A stretch of DNA of 13,513 nucleotides from NCBI GenBank assembly GCA_002697005.1, contig NZUD01000035.1:1-13513 (forward strand), in the 5' to 3' direction. The notes below the pieces were generated by a model, which ran no database searches, had not been told where the DNA came from, and saw nothing but the letters and a program-made list of their open reading frames with translations. Shown in pieces: positions 1 to 6,829 of this stretch (its first letter is position 1; every line of letters begins with the position of its first letter). The stretch comes from Chloroflexota bacterium (lineage in GTDB: Bacteria > Chloroflexota > Dehalococcoidia > UBA3495). A program made the position numbers and the translations under genes.

Positions 1-233
1 GTCTCCTTCATCAGCTTCTCAATCTCTTCCAGGTCCTCCGGGGTGAACGGACGCGAAACGTCGAAGTCGTAGTAAAAGCCATCTTGGGTGGGCGGGCCGA
101 TGCCCATCTTGGCTTCAGGGAATAGTTTCAGTACAGCGTCGGCCATCACGTGGGCGGCCGAGTGACGCATGGCGTGACGATGGGCTTGCACCTCGTCGAT
201 GCCATCTATATCAAGAGAACCGTGTTCTAACAT
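1..233 (-). CDS. thrS: Threonine--tRNA ligase, N-terminal fragment (runs off the left edge)
   Basis: ThrS charges tRNA(Thr) with threonine in the cytoplasm. Only the first 77 or so residues are visible. They match the start of the editing (N2) region of ThrS: an [13 protein letters not shown] stretch (the HxxxH motif of the editing site) followed by [15 protein letters not shown] at roughly residues 48-62. The ATG at 233-231 is preceded by AGGTG, which is close for a ribosome site, and by a perfect TATAAT about 60 bp upstream. Most bacterial ThrS proteins begin with a TGS domain of about 60 residues. Here only about 20 residues precede the editing motif, so the TGS domain appears to be absent. 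The promoter position makes a longer N-terminus unlikely. The identity is clear from the motif; the catalytic core lies outside the window. Confidence 0.93.
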   Translation of the reverse strand, partial: MLEHGSLDIDGIDEVQAHRHAMRHSAAHVMADAVLKLFPEAKMGIGPPTQDGFYYDFDVSRPFTPEDLEEIEKLMKE

Positions 234-290
234 CGCACCTACTCTATGGGTTGTGACCTTGGGAAAATACGGCGTTCGTGGCCAGGCACT

Positions 291-296
291 ATTATA
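291..296 (-). promoter_or_regulatory. Candidate -10 box for thrS
   Basis: A perfect TATAAT is read on the minus strand, 57 bp upstream of the thrS ATG. No good -35 box is visible at 16-18 bp; the region there is GGGGTG-like. The expected leader is about 50 nt, which is too short for a T-box. This is inferred from consensus only. Confidence 0.5.
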
Positions 297-631
297 GCCT
301 AACGGACACGTTTCACCCCAGAAAAAATAGCGTTCATGTCTGCCGGGAGGCCTTTCGCTCTTTGGGATGGAGCAGAATCTCTTCTCGGGCGCGGTGATTT
401 TGTGTCGGTCTCGGAGGTGCAACGGCATCCAGTCTCTGGATAGAGCTGGTTTTACTTTGATTGCTGACGGTGTTCAGTTGGCCGATGCTTAGGCCTCGCG
501 ATTTTCGAGCGAATTCAGCATCGCGAAGACGAATGAGCGCGGAGCCAGGGGTGTTGTCTGGTTGTGTTATTAGTCCAGTTTGCATGAGGCCAAATTTAAT
601 TCCAGTAAGGCCGTTTTACCGGGTTATTGGA

Positions 632-637
632 TATAAT
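632..637 (+). promoter_or_regulatory. Candidate -10 box for the hydrolase pair
   Basis: A perfect TATAAT lies 37 bp before the ATG at 675. The -35 region is poor. Its position overlaps the longer in-frame TTG-start extension (627), which argues that translation begins at 675 instead. Confidence 0.45.
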
Positions 638-674
638 TAACACTACCAGCCAAATATTGCTGATTGGAGGACCC

Positions 675-1613
675 ATGGCAACAGAGCAAGACCTGAAAAC
701 TTTCTCAACCCAAGTGACCTGCCCAAACGACTTCGATGAGTTTTGGAGCGGCACCTTAGATCAGCTTGCCCGGGCCTCGCTAAAGCCGGTGATATCGCCT
801 GACCCACTCAGGAGCAACGACGACGTCCAGGTATCTAACGTCACATACCTGAGCTTCGGTGGCCTGGAAATCTCTGCTTGGTACAGCCTGCCGACCCGAG
901 GAGAAGGGCCTTTTCCAGCCATTATCAACTTTCCTGGTTACAAGTCCGAACCACCGGTGCGCCGCGACTGGGGGAAGAATGGCGTAGCCGTCCTATCTGT
1001 CGCTGTACGCGGCAAATTGAGGAGCAGTGGTGAGTTCAACCCTGGCTACCCTGGACTTCTTACGTCAGGGTTGGAGCACCGGGACCTCTACGGCTACCGG
1101 GGAGTGATCTCAGATTGTGTGCGTGGGGTTGATTTTTTGACGTCCCGACCTGAGATTGACCCGGAGCGCATCTACGCCTGTGGCAGTAGCCAAGGCGGCG
1201 GACTGACCTTGATCACCTCCGCGTTGCGCCCTGAGATCAAAGGCGGTGTAGCGGGGTACCCATTCTTGTGCTGCTACCCCGAGGCCATGAGCATGTTCCG
1301 GTCTTATCCATACGACGAATTAAGCTGTTACGCTAGGGCGTACCCGGACCAGATAGATCAAATGTTGGAGACTCTGCGGTACTTCGACGCTGTGAATTTC
1401 GCTCCTAGAATAAATTGCCCAATGGTGGTAGGAATCGCTCTGGACGATGAAGTCTGTCCACCAGAAACCAGCTACGCCGCCTACCAGGCACTGACTGGTC
1501 ATAAAGAGCTGTGGCTGTTCCCCAACTCGGGGCATGGAAACGCTCATGATTATCCGGGGCAGGAGAGGGCTTGGCTTGAACAGCAGATTGGCCTAACGGC
1601 GGTCGTATCATGA
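675..1613 (+). CDS. CE7-family (acetyl xylan esterase / cephalosporin-C deacetylase-like) alpha/beta hydrolase with altered RGQ and HE motifs
   Basis: This 312-residue protein belongs to the carbohydrate esterase family 7 group. Known members remove acetyl groups from small sugars or cephalosporin C in the cytoplasm and form hexamers. The family-typical DFDEFW opening is at about residues 19-24. A YPGLLTSG...DLYGYRG block sits mid-protein, and the nucleophile elbow G170-S-S172-Q-G-G carries the likely catalytic Ser172. Asp258 (LDDEVCPP) and His287 (SGHGN) complete the triad. Two conserved family motifs are changed: RGQ reads R112-G-K114, and the Glu that normally follows the catalytic His is Gly288. 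I chose ATG 675 because GGAGG lies 4 bases upstream and a -10 box overlaps the longer TTG option at 627. The stop overlaps the start of the next, paralogous gene (ATGA), so the two are probably translationally coupled. The substrate is unknown. Confidence 0.85.
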   Translation: MATEQDLKTFSTQVTCPNDFDEFWSGTLDQLARASLKPVISPDPLRSNDDVQVSNVTYLSFGGLEISAWYSLPTRGEGPFPAIINFPGYKSEPPVRRDWGKNGVAVLSVAVRGKLRSSGEFNPGYPGLLTSGLEHRDLYGYRGVISDCVRGVDFLTSRPEIDPERIYACGSSQGGGLTLITSALRPEIKGGVAGYPFLCCYPEAMSMFRSYPYDELSCYARAYPDQIDQMLETLRYFDAVNFAPRINCPMVVGIALDDEVCPPETSYAAYQALTGHKELWLFPNSGHGNAHDYPGQERAWLEQQIGLTAVVS

Positions 1614-2488
1614 CCACGGCGGCCGACCGTTTTTGGCGGCAGACCGAGGCAGTCCTATCAGAACTTCCAATGGACGTCCGATTGGATCGGGACGATTTCT
1701 ATTCCCAGTCCAACTGGGATGTGTTCCGGATGCGCTACACGTCCGCCGATGGCTACCGGCTGTTCGCTTGGTTATCGGTGCCTCACGGCGACGGCCCGTT
1801 CCCAGCGTTGGTCCGTATGCCTGACTACGCCAGTGTTCATGACATCGTCTACACCCCTCTTCGTGAACGAGTGGTGGTAATGAACCCGACGCACCGTGGA
1901 CAACGGAACAGCGACGAGGCCTTCCAGGCCGAATATCCGGGGCTACTGACTGAGGGAATCGATGACCCAGAGACATATGTCATGCGGAGGGTTTTCGCTG
2001 ATGCCCTCAGGGGTTTCGATGCTTTGTTGGACCAAAACAAAGCCTTGATTGGCGATATTGCTCTCACCGGTGCTGGCTTAGGTGGTGCTTTGACTGTTGC
2101 GGTCGCGGCACGCCGGGCAACAGTGCATGCGGTTGCCGCCAATACCCCCATGGCTCTAGGCAATCCAGATTCGTTACAGCCCGGACTTGGTTATCCGTTG
2201 GCAGAGTTGGGAGACTATCTGCGCTTGTACCCAGAACGCCGGGATGCCGTAAAACAGAACACCGCGGACCTGGACCCACTCGAGTTGGCCTCTCGAATCA
2301 CCGCTCCAGTCCTTCTTAGCTTGGGCATCAACGACACCGCTTCGTGCCCACTTGCTTTCGGCGAGAAGCTGGCTGAGATTATTCCCGAGTGCGATCTAAG
2401 AGTTTACCAAGGGGCGTCTGAGGGTGGCGGACATGAACACGCCCAGGTCCAGTTAGCTTGGCTGTCGGACAAGTTGGGATTGAGTTGA
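1610..2488 (+). CDS. CE7-family hydrolase paralogue lacking the nucleophile serine (probable pseudoenzyme)
   Basis: This 292-residue protein is a second CE7-like alpha/beta hydrolase. It overlaps the preceding gene by 4 bases (ATGA) and has only a weak ribosome site of its own, which points to translational coupling. It has the family block YPGLLTEGIDDPETYVMRR, an intact R96-G97-Q98 motif, the Asp position D242 (GINDTASCP) and an intact H275-E276. The nucleophile elbow reads G154-A-G156-L-G-G, where active members have GxSQGG, so glycine replaces the catalytic serine. From family knowledge this should abolish the usual serine esterase chemistry. It may be a structural or regulatory partner of the upstream protein, a ligand-binding protein, or an enzyme with another mechanism. 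The reading frame is intact, so it is not an obvious pseudogene. The family is clear; the function is unknown. Confidence 0.82.
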   Translation: MTTAADRFWRQTEAVLSELPMDVRLDRDDFYSQSNWDVFRMRYTSADGYRLFAWLSVPHGDGPFPALVRMPDYASVHDIVYTPLRERVVVMNPTHRGQRNSDEAFQAEYPGLLTEGIDDPETYVMRRVFADALRGFDALLDQNKALIGDIALTGAGLGGALTVAVAARRATVHAVAANTPMALGNPDSLQPGLGYPLAELGDYLRLYPERRDAVKQNTADLDPLELASRITAPVLLSLGINDTASCPLAFGEKLAEIIPECDLRVYQGASEGGGHEHAQVQLAWLSDKLGLS

Positions 2489-2542
2489 CGACCATCTCGC
2501 CTCAGCCCGCGGCAAGATAACTAAGGCCGGAAGGCGCACTGT

Positions 2543-2551
2543 TGATATAAT
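2543..2551 (+). promoter_or_regulatory. Candidate extended -10 promoter for prfB
   Basis: TGATATAAT combines a TGn extension with a perfect TATAAT, 44 bp upstream of the prfB ATG. The -35 region is poor, as is common for extended -10 promoters. The sequence suggests that prfB has its own transcript, separate from the hydrolase pair. Confidence 0.5.
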
Positions 2552-2595
2552 CATCTTCAGACAATAGTTAATAAAATGGGAGAAAAAACCGGACT

Positions 2596-3694
2596 ATGGA
2601 GCAATTAAGACAACACCTATCGACCCTCAACCAAAAGATCGCGTCGGTGGTGGAGCGTCTTTGACCTCTCCACTAAAGAAGACGCTATAAGTGTCATGGA
2701 GCGGGAGGCGGGGGAACCTGGATACTGGGACGACCACCAGGTCGCGCAGCGAAAAATGCAACAACTGGGCCGTCTGAAAGATATCGTTAGCCTTTGGCGC
2801 GACCTGGAATCGCGGTCAAAGAACTTGGTAGAACTAACAGAGCTGGCGCTTGCTGAAGACGACCCTTCGCTTCAAGAACAGCTGGAGTCCGAATCAGAGG
2901 AACTGACTCAGACGCTTGCCCACGAAGAGATCAATCTTACCCTCTCCGGTCCATACGACGAACGGCCTGCCATCCTGACCATCCGTGCCGGAGCAGGCGG
3001 CACGGATGCTCAAGACTGGGCCGAGATGCTAATGACCATGTACTGCCAGTGGGCGGAGACAGGAAAGCGCCCTCTAGAAGTGATGGATCTTTCCTATGGT
3101 GAAGAAGCAGGACTTAGGGGGGCAACCTTAGAGATTGGCGGGGCGCACGCTTTCGGATATTTGGTTGCAGAGCAGGGAGTCCACCGACTGGTTCGCCTTT
3201 CGCCCTACGACCCGAACAACCTGCGTCAGACATCATTCGCACAGGTTGAGATAATTCCTACGTCTGAAGACGACCCTGATGTTGAGGTCCGCTCGGAAGA
3301 TATCAAGATGGACACGTTCCGTTCCAGCGGCCCTGGCGGCCAGAACGTGCAGAAGGTAGCGTCGGCTGTTAGGTTGACTCACACTCCTACTGGCATTGTG
3401 GTCTCTTGCCAGAATGAGCGTTCCCAGCACCAGAACCGCGAGTATGCTATCCGGATTCTCAAGGCCAGGTTATTGGCCAGGCAGGAAGAAGAGAAGGCTA
3501 AGGAAGTAGCTGATCTTCGTGGAGAGCGCAAGGCGGCGGAGTGGGGTAGCCAGATACGCAGCTACGTGCTGCATCCTTACAAGTCGGTGAAAGACCATCG
3601 CACCAACCTGCAGAGCACTAACCCGGACGCGGTTCTAAGCGGTGCTATAGATAGGTTCATCGAGGCCTATCTGATGTCCAAGGTTGGAGAGTAG
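2596..3694 (+). CDS. prfB: Peptide chain release factor 2 (RF2), made by programmed +1 frameshift
   Basis: RF2 reads UAA and UGA stop codons and triggers peptide release on the ribosome. The gene is in two frames. ATG 2596 opens 22 codons that end at TGA 2662-2664. Skipping T2662 after CTT continues in frame at GAC 2663 to TAG 3692-3694. The joined product is 365 residues, the same length as the E. coli protein. Visible features are an acidic coiled-coil-like domain 1, the peptidyl-transferase motif GPGGQ (Gly247-Gly248-Gln249), the basic CQNERSQHQNR segment after it, and the stop-reading tripeptide at 202-204. That tripeptide reads Ser-Pro-Tyr instead of the usual Ser-Pro-Phe. A GGGAG at 2578-2582 is rather far (13 bases) from the ATG. 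Translation is expected to be autoregulated by RF2 level through the frameshift. Confidence 0.96.
2646..2665 (+). promoter_or_regulatory. prfB programmed +1 frameshift site
   Basis: The slippery element CTT-TGA-C (2659-2665) is preceded by a Shine-Dalgarno-like GGTGGTGGAG. Its GGAG ends 3 bases before CTT, the same spacing as in E. coli prfB. When RF2 is scarce, the ribosome pauses at the in-frame UGA, tRNA-Leu slips by one base and translation of RF2 continues. Frame continuity on both sides and the final length of 365 residues support this directly. Confidence 0.95.
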
Positions 3695-3785
3695 ACCTAG
3701 TTTCAAATCCAATTGAGGCGAGACCATCTAATTGCAGCTCGTTAGAATGGCTAAGTGGGCGTAGGTTCAGATTCCCTGTAAAATC

Positions 3786-3817
3786 AAAAAAAGCCCGCCA
3801 TCTAGGCGGGCCTTTTT
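3786..3817. terminator. Bidirectional rho-independent terminator between prfB and ribBA
   Basis: A 7-bp perfect G+C stem (GCCCGCC 3793-3799, GGCGGGC 3805-3811) with a 5-base ATCTA loop is flanked by an A-run on the left and a T-run on the right. It can therefore terminate prfB on the plus strand and the ribBA operon on the minus strand. Confidence 0.93.
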
Positions 3818-3840
3818 GTCGGTTTGTAGCAGAGCGGGTT

Positions 3841-5046
3841 TTAACAGTTGCCCAGTATGTGACCCATTCGGGCTTTCTTGGTCTTCATGTAGGTGCGGTT
3901 TTCGTCGGTTACCTCGACTTCAACGGGTATACGGTCGACGATTTCCAGGTCAAACCCTGAGAGCCCAGCCACCTTCTTGGGGTTGTTGGTCAGCAAGTTC
4001 AACTTGCGCACGCCTAGGTCTTCCAGTATCTGTGCGCCTACGCCGTAGTGGCGCAAGTCTGGCTCGAACCCAAGGGTCTCGTTGGCTTCCACGGTATCCA
4101 GTCCCTGATCCTGCAGAGAGTAAGCCTTGATCTTGTTGTGGAGGCCTATGCCGCGGCCCTCTTGGCGCATGTAGAGGAAGATTCCATTGCCCTCTTCTGC
4201 CAGTTGCTTTAGAGACAGATCAATCTGGTCTCCGCAGTCGCAGCGCATGCTGCTGAAAACGTCTCCGGTGAGGCACTCGCTGTGGATCCGCACCAAGACC
4301 GGCTCGTCCGGGCTCCACTCACCGATGGTCAACGCGATGTGCTCTCCTGAGTCCACGTGGCTCTTGTAGGCGATGGCCTGGAACTTGCCGTAGCGCGTAG
4401 GAAGGCGAGCCTCGGCCACTCGCTCGATTAGGCGTTCGGTCCTACGGCGTTGGGCGATAATTTGGGCGATACTGAGGATCTTTAGGCCGTGCTCCGCAGC
4501 GAATTCTTCCAACTGAGGGAGGCGGGACATGGTGCCGTCTTCGGCCATGATCTCGCAGACGATACCGGCAGGGTACATGTCAATCATTTCGCAAAGGTCA
4601 ACCGCAGCTTCAGTGTGTCCGGCTCTGGCGAGCACTCCGCCTGGGTGATAACGCAAGGGAAATATATGGCCTGGGCGGGTGAATTCGTCCGGCTTGGCGG
4701 CTGGGTCCATCATGGCCAAGATAGTGGCTGCTCGGTCTCCGGCGGAGATACCGGTGGTCGTGCCGACGTTGTAGTCGATCGACACTGTGAAGGCGGTTTG
4801 GTTCTTTTCCATGCCATTGGCAGTGACCATCAATGGCATCTGGAGCTCGTCTAGGCGCTCGCCAATGATAGGCATGCAGAGCAGTCCCCTGGCGTGGGTT
4901 ACAACGAAGTTAACGGCCTCGGGTGTCACCATCTCAGCGGGCATCACCAAGTCGCCTTCGTTCTCGCGATTCTCATCGTCCACCACGATGAGGAACCGGC
5001 CCGCTTTTAGCTCTTCGAGCCCTTCTTCAAGACTGCACAGAGGCAT
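3841..5046 (-). CDS. ribBA: Bifunctional 3,4-dihydroxy-2-butanone-4-phosphate synthase / GTP cyclohydrolase II
   Basis: This two-domain enzyme (401 residues) catalyses both entry steps of riboflavin synthesis. The N-terminal RibB half turns ribulose 5-phosphate into dihydroxybutanone phosphate. The C-terminal RibA half opens GTP. The RibB half shows DDENRENEGDLV at residues 23-34 and later RPGHIFPLRY, HPGGVLARAGHTEA and MAEDG. The RibA half shows the zinc cysteines C258, C269 and C271 (Cys-x10-Cys-x-Cys), the RQEGRGIGL loop and LLTNNPKK near the end. I chose ATG 5046 over an in-frame TTG at 5076 because AAGGA lies 7 bases upstream and the protein then begins like other RibB domains. It is the last gene of the operon, 37 bp after ribE, and is followed by the 3786-3817 terminator. 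Confidence 0.96.
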   Translation of the reverse strand: MPLCSLEEGLEELKAGRFLIVVDDENRENEGDLVMPAEMVTPEAVNFVVTHARGLLCMPIIGERLDELQMPLMVTANGMEKNQTAFTVSIDYNVGTTTGISAGDRAATILAMMDPAAKPDEFTRPGHIFPLRYHPGGVLARAGHTEAAVDLCEMIDMYPAGIVCEIMAEDGTMSRLPQLEEFAAEHGLKILSIAQIIAQRRRTERLIERVAEARLPTRYGKFQAIAYKSHVDSGEHIALTIGEWSPDEPVLVRIHSECLTGDVFSSMRCDCGDQIDLSLKQLAEEGNGIFLYMRQEGRGIGLHNKIKAYSLQDQGLDTVEANETLGFEPDLRHYGVGAQILEDLGVRKLNLLTNNPKKVAGLSGFDLEIVDRIPVEVEVTDENRTYMKTKKARMGHILGNC

Positions 5047-5083
5047 AATTTCGTCCTTGAAACTCCGAATCTCCAAAGTCCAA

Positions 5084-5659
5084 TCACTGGGCTAGGAGAC
5101 TTTCTATATACTTGGCTAGGATATCGGCCTCCAGGTTCACTTGGTCCCCAACCGATAATCGAGCCAGATTAGTATTCTTTAAAGTGAATGGTATCACAGC
5201 CAGGGTGAACGATGAGGCACCTCTTTGTACCACGGTCAAACTGATACCGTCAACAGCGATGAAACCCTTCTCGACGATGTATTTATTGAGCCGTTTAGGA
5301 ATTCTTACTCGAAAGATAATTGAGTCTCCATCTGTCTTGGTAGACATGATGCGTCCAGTTCCGTCTACATGGCCCTGCACTATATGGCCGCCCATGCGGT
5401 CGCTAGCCAACAAGGCGCGCTCTAGGTTCACTAGGCTACCTTCGGAAAGCTTGCCGAGAGAGGTGCGCCGCATGGTTTCTGGTGAGAGGTCAACTGAGAA
5501 CTCACCTTTGGTGAAGCTGACAGCGGTGAGGCAAGTACCGTTTACTGCGATGCTGTCTCCCAGCTTTACGTCCTCCAGAACCTTGGAGGCCTGGACTGTC
5601 ATGCCGTTGTCACTGATCTTGGCGACAACACCCACTTCTTCCACGATTCCGGTAAACAC
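5084..5659 (-). CDS. ribE: Riboflavin synthase, alpha subunit
   Basis: Riboflavin synthase dismutates two 6,7-dimethyl-8-ribityllumazine molecules into riboflavin and the pyrimidinedione. The 191-residue protein starts with the family signature MFTGIVEE (GTG start at 5659, with AGAGG upstream). It shows the two lumazine-binding repeats: NGTCLT at 40-45 and SPET at 59-62 in the first, and VDGISLTVV at about 138-146 in the second. GGHIVQGHVDG at 90-100 links them. Length and motifs are normal. It sits 22 bp after ribD and 37 bp before the chosen ribBA start, on the same strand, so co-transcription is expected. Some databases use the symbol ribC for this gene. Confidence 0.95.
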   Translation of the reverse strand: MFTGIVEEVGVVAKISDNGMTVQASKVLEDVKLGDSIAVNGTCLTAVSFTKGEFSVDLSPETMRRTSLGKLSEGSLVNLERALLASDRMGGHIVQGHVDGTGRIMSTKTDGDSIIFRVRIPKRLNKYIVEKGFIAVDGISLTVVQRGASSFTLAVIPFTLKNTNLARLSVGDQVNLEADILAKYIESLLAQ

Positions 5660-5681
5660 TTTGTCCTCTTAATCCTCGCTC

Positions 5682-6821
5682 TTATCCGCTGTCAGGGTTT
5701 TCATAGTCGTTGAAGGCCGCAGGCACGGATGATTTCTTCTGTGGGTATCCTATTATGAGCCAATCCGGGCCGATTTGCTCTGAGTGGGCCCCGGTTAGGC
5801 TCCACGAGTCGGCCATCACGGCCACGCCTGAGCCCTCAACCGGAGAAAGGGAGGTTTCACCACCCACTATTTGGGGCGCGACGAAGGCATAAACCTTGTC
5901 GACTAAGCCGGCGTCGAAAAAGGCTCCGTGCACCGATCCGCCACCCTCAACCAATAGGTTCACAACGCCTCTGGGACCCAGGTAATTCATAAGCGCTCTT
6001 AGGTCTACCCGCCGATCCTCTCCTGACGGCAGGATAACTACTTCGGCCCCTGCCTGTTCTAGGGCCAGTACGCGGGCGTCGGGCGCAGCTTCCGTGGTGG
6101 CGATCAACGTGGACCCCGGTTGTCCAAGCATTACCGATTTGACCGGTGTAGAGCAGACGCTATCGAGAACCACGCGGAGGGGCTGGCGTTCGAATGGGGT
6201 ACCGGCGTTATCTCGGGAGGTCAGGTATGGGTCGTCGGTCAGCGCCGTGTTGACGCCAACTAGGATGGCGTCGCAGACGCGGCGCATCGCTTGGACGTAC
6301 CCGCGCGCCTCTGGTCCCGTCACCCATTTAGAGTCTCCGGTGTGAGTTGCAATCTTGCCGTCCAAGGTCATGGCGTATTTGACGGTGACGAACGGAGTCC
6401 CTGTTTCTATATGTTTGGCGAAAGCTTCATAGAGCTCTTGTGCTCCACCGGCCTTTTCCTCCACTACCTGGATCCCGGCGGCTTCGAGCTCATCGCGTCC
6501 TTTACCAAAAACGCTGGGGTTCGGGTCTATGACCGCAAAGTGTACCTCGGTTACTCCGGCCGTGATGATGGCTTGTGTGCAGGGAGGTGTGCGTCCCCAG
6601 GTGCAGCAGGGCTCGAGGGTGGTGTAGAGGATGGCGCCTCGTGCTTGTTCAGCGGCCTGTTTCAGTGCAACTATCTCGGCGTGGTCTTGGCCAGGGGGTT
6701 GAGTGGCTCCACTGCCCACCTCGACTCCATCTTTCACCAACACCGCGCCAACTGCGGGATTGGGACTGGTGGACCCAATGGCCTCATAGGCCAACTCAAC
6801 AGCCCGCTGCATGTGGCTCAT
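5682..6821 (-). CDS. ribD: Bifunctional riboflavin deaminase/reductase RibD
   Basis: RibD carries out the second and third steps after GTP opening: deamination of the diaminopyrimidine, then NADPH-dependent reduction of the ribosyl side chain. The 379-residue protein has an N-terminal cytidine-deaminase-like domain with H47-A-E49 and the zinc cysteines C72 and C81 (EPCCTWGRTPPC). The reductase domain starts at about residue 150 (PFVTVKYAMTLDGKIA) and includes SKWVTG, ILVGVNTALTDDP and a VEGGGSVHGAF loop. Both halves look intact. The ATG at 6821 lies 8 bp after dcd ends and has GAGG a few bases upstream, so tight coupling with dcd is likely. Confidence 0.95.
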   Translation of the reverse strand: MSHMQRAVELAYEAIGSTSPNPAVGAVLVKDGVEVGSGATQPPGQDHAEIVALKQAAEQARGAILYTTLEPCCTWGRTPPCTQAIITAGVTEVHFAVIDPNPSVFGKGRDELEAAGIQVVEEKAGGAQELYEAFAKHIETGTPFVTVKYAMTLDGKIATHTGDSKWVTGPEARGYVQAMRRVCDAILVGVNTALTDDPYLTSRDNAGTPFERQPLRVVLDSVCSTPVKSVMLGQPGSTLIATTEAAPDARVLALEQAGAEVVILPSGEDRRVDLRALMNYLGPRGVVNLLVEGGGSVHGAFFDAGLVDKVYAFVAPQIVGGETSLSPVEGSGVAVMADSWSLTGAHSEQIGPDWLIIGYPQKKSSVPAAFNDYENPDSG

Positions 6822-6829
6822 GGGCCTCG

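Larger units (their letters stand above)
234..674. other. Non-coding gap between divergent thrS and the hydrolase pair
   Basis: I see no convincing gene in these 441 bases. The gap holds the thrS promoter candidate on the left and the hydrolase promoter candidate at 632-637. Between them are a short perfect hairpin (ATCCAG-TCT-CTGGAT, 427-441) and a 7-bp inverted repeat (CGATGCT at 483-489 with AGCATCG at 517-523) whose loop contains TCGCGA. TCGCGA is repeated at 521-526. An 83-codon minus-strand reading frame at 334-585 lacks a ribosome site and recognisable protein features, so I do not call it a gene. Confidence 0.5.

Noticed and set aside
241..300. T-box leader for thrS
   Set aside because: The -10 box leaves a leader of only about 50 nt, which is too short for a T-box.
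334..585. 83-codon minus-strand open frame in the thrS upstream gap
   Set aside because: There is no ribosome site, no recognisable domain and an unpatterned composition. I treat it as a chance frame.
627..674. TTG-start extension of the first CE7-like hydrolase
   Set aside because: It overlaps a TATAAT box and has no ribosome site, while ATG 675 has GGAGG at the right distance.
3695..3785. tRNA-like T-arm strings (GTTTCAAATCC and GGTTCAGATTCC)
   Set aside because: No matching acceptor stem, D-arm or anticodon arm can be folded around them.
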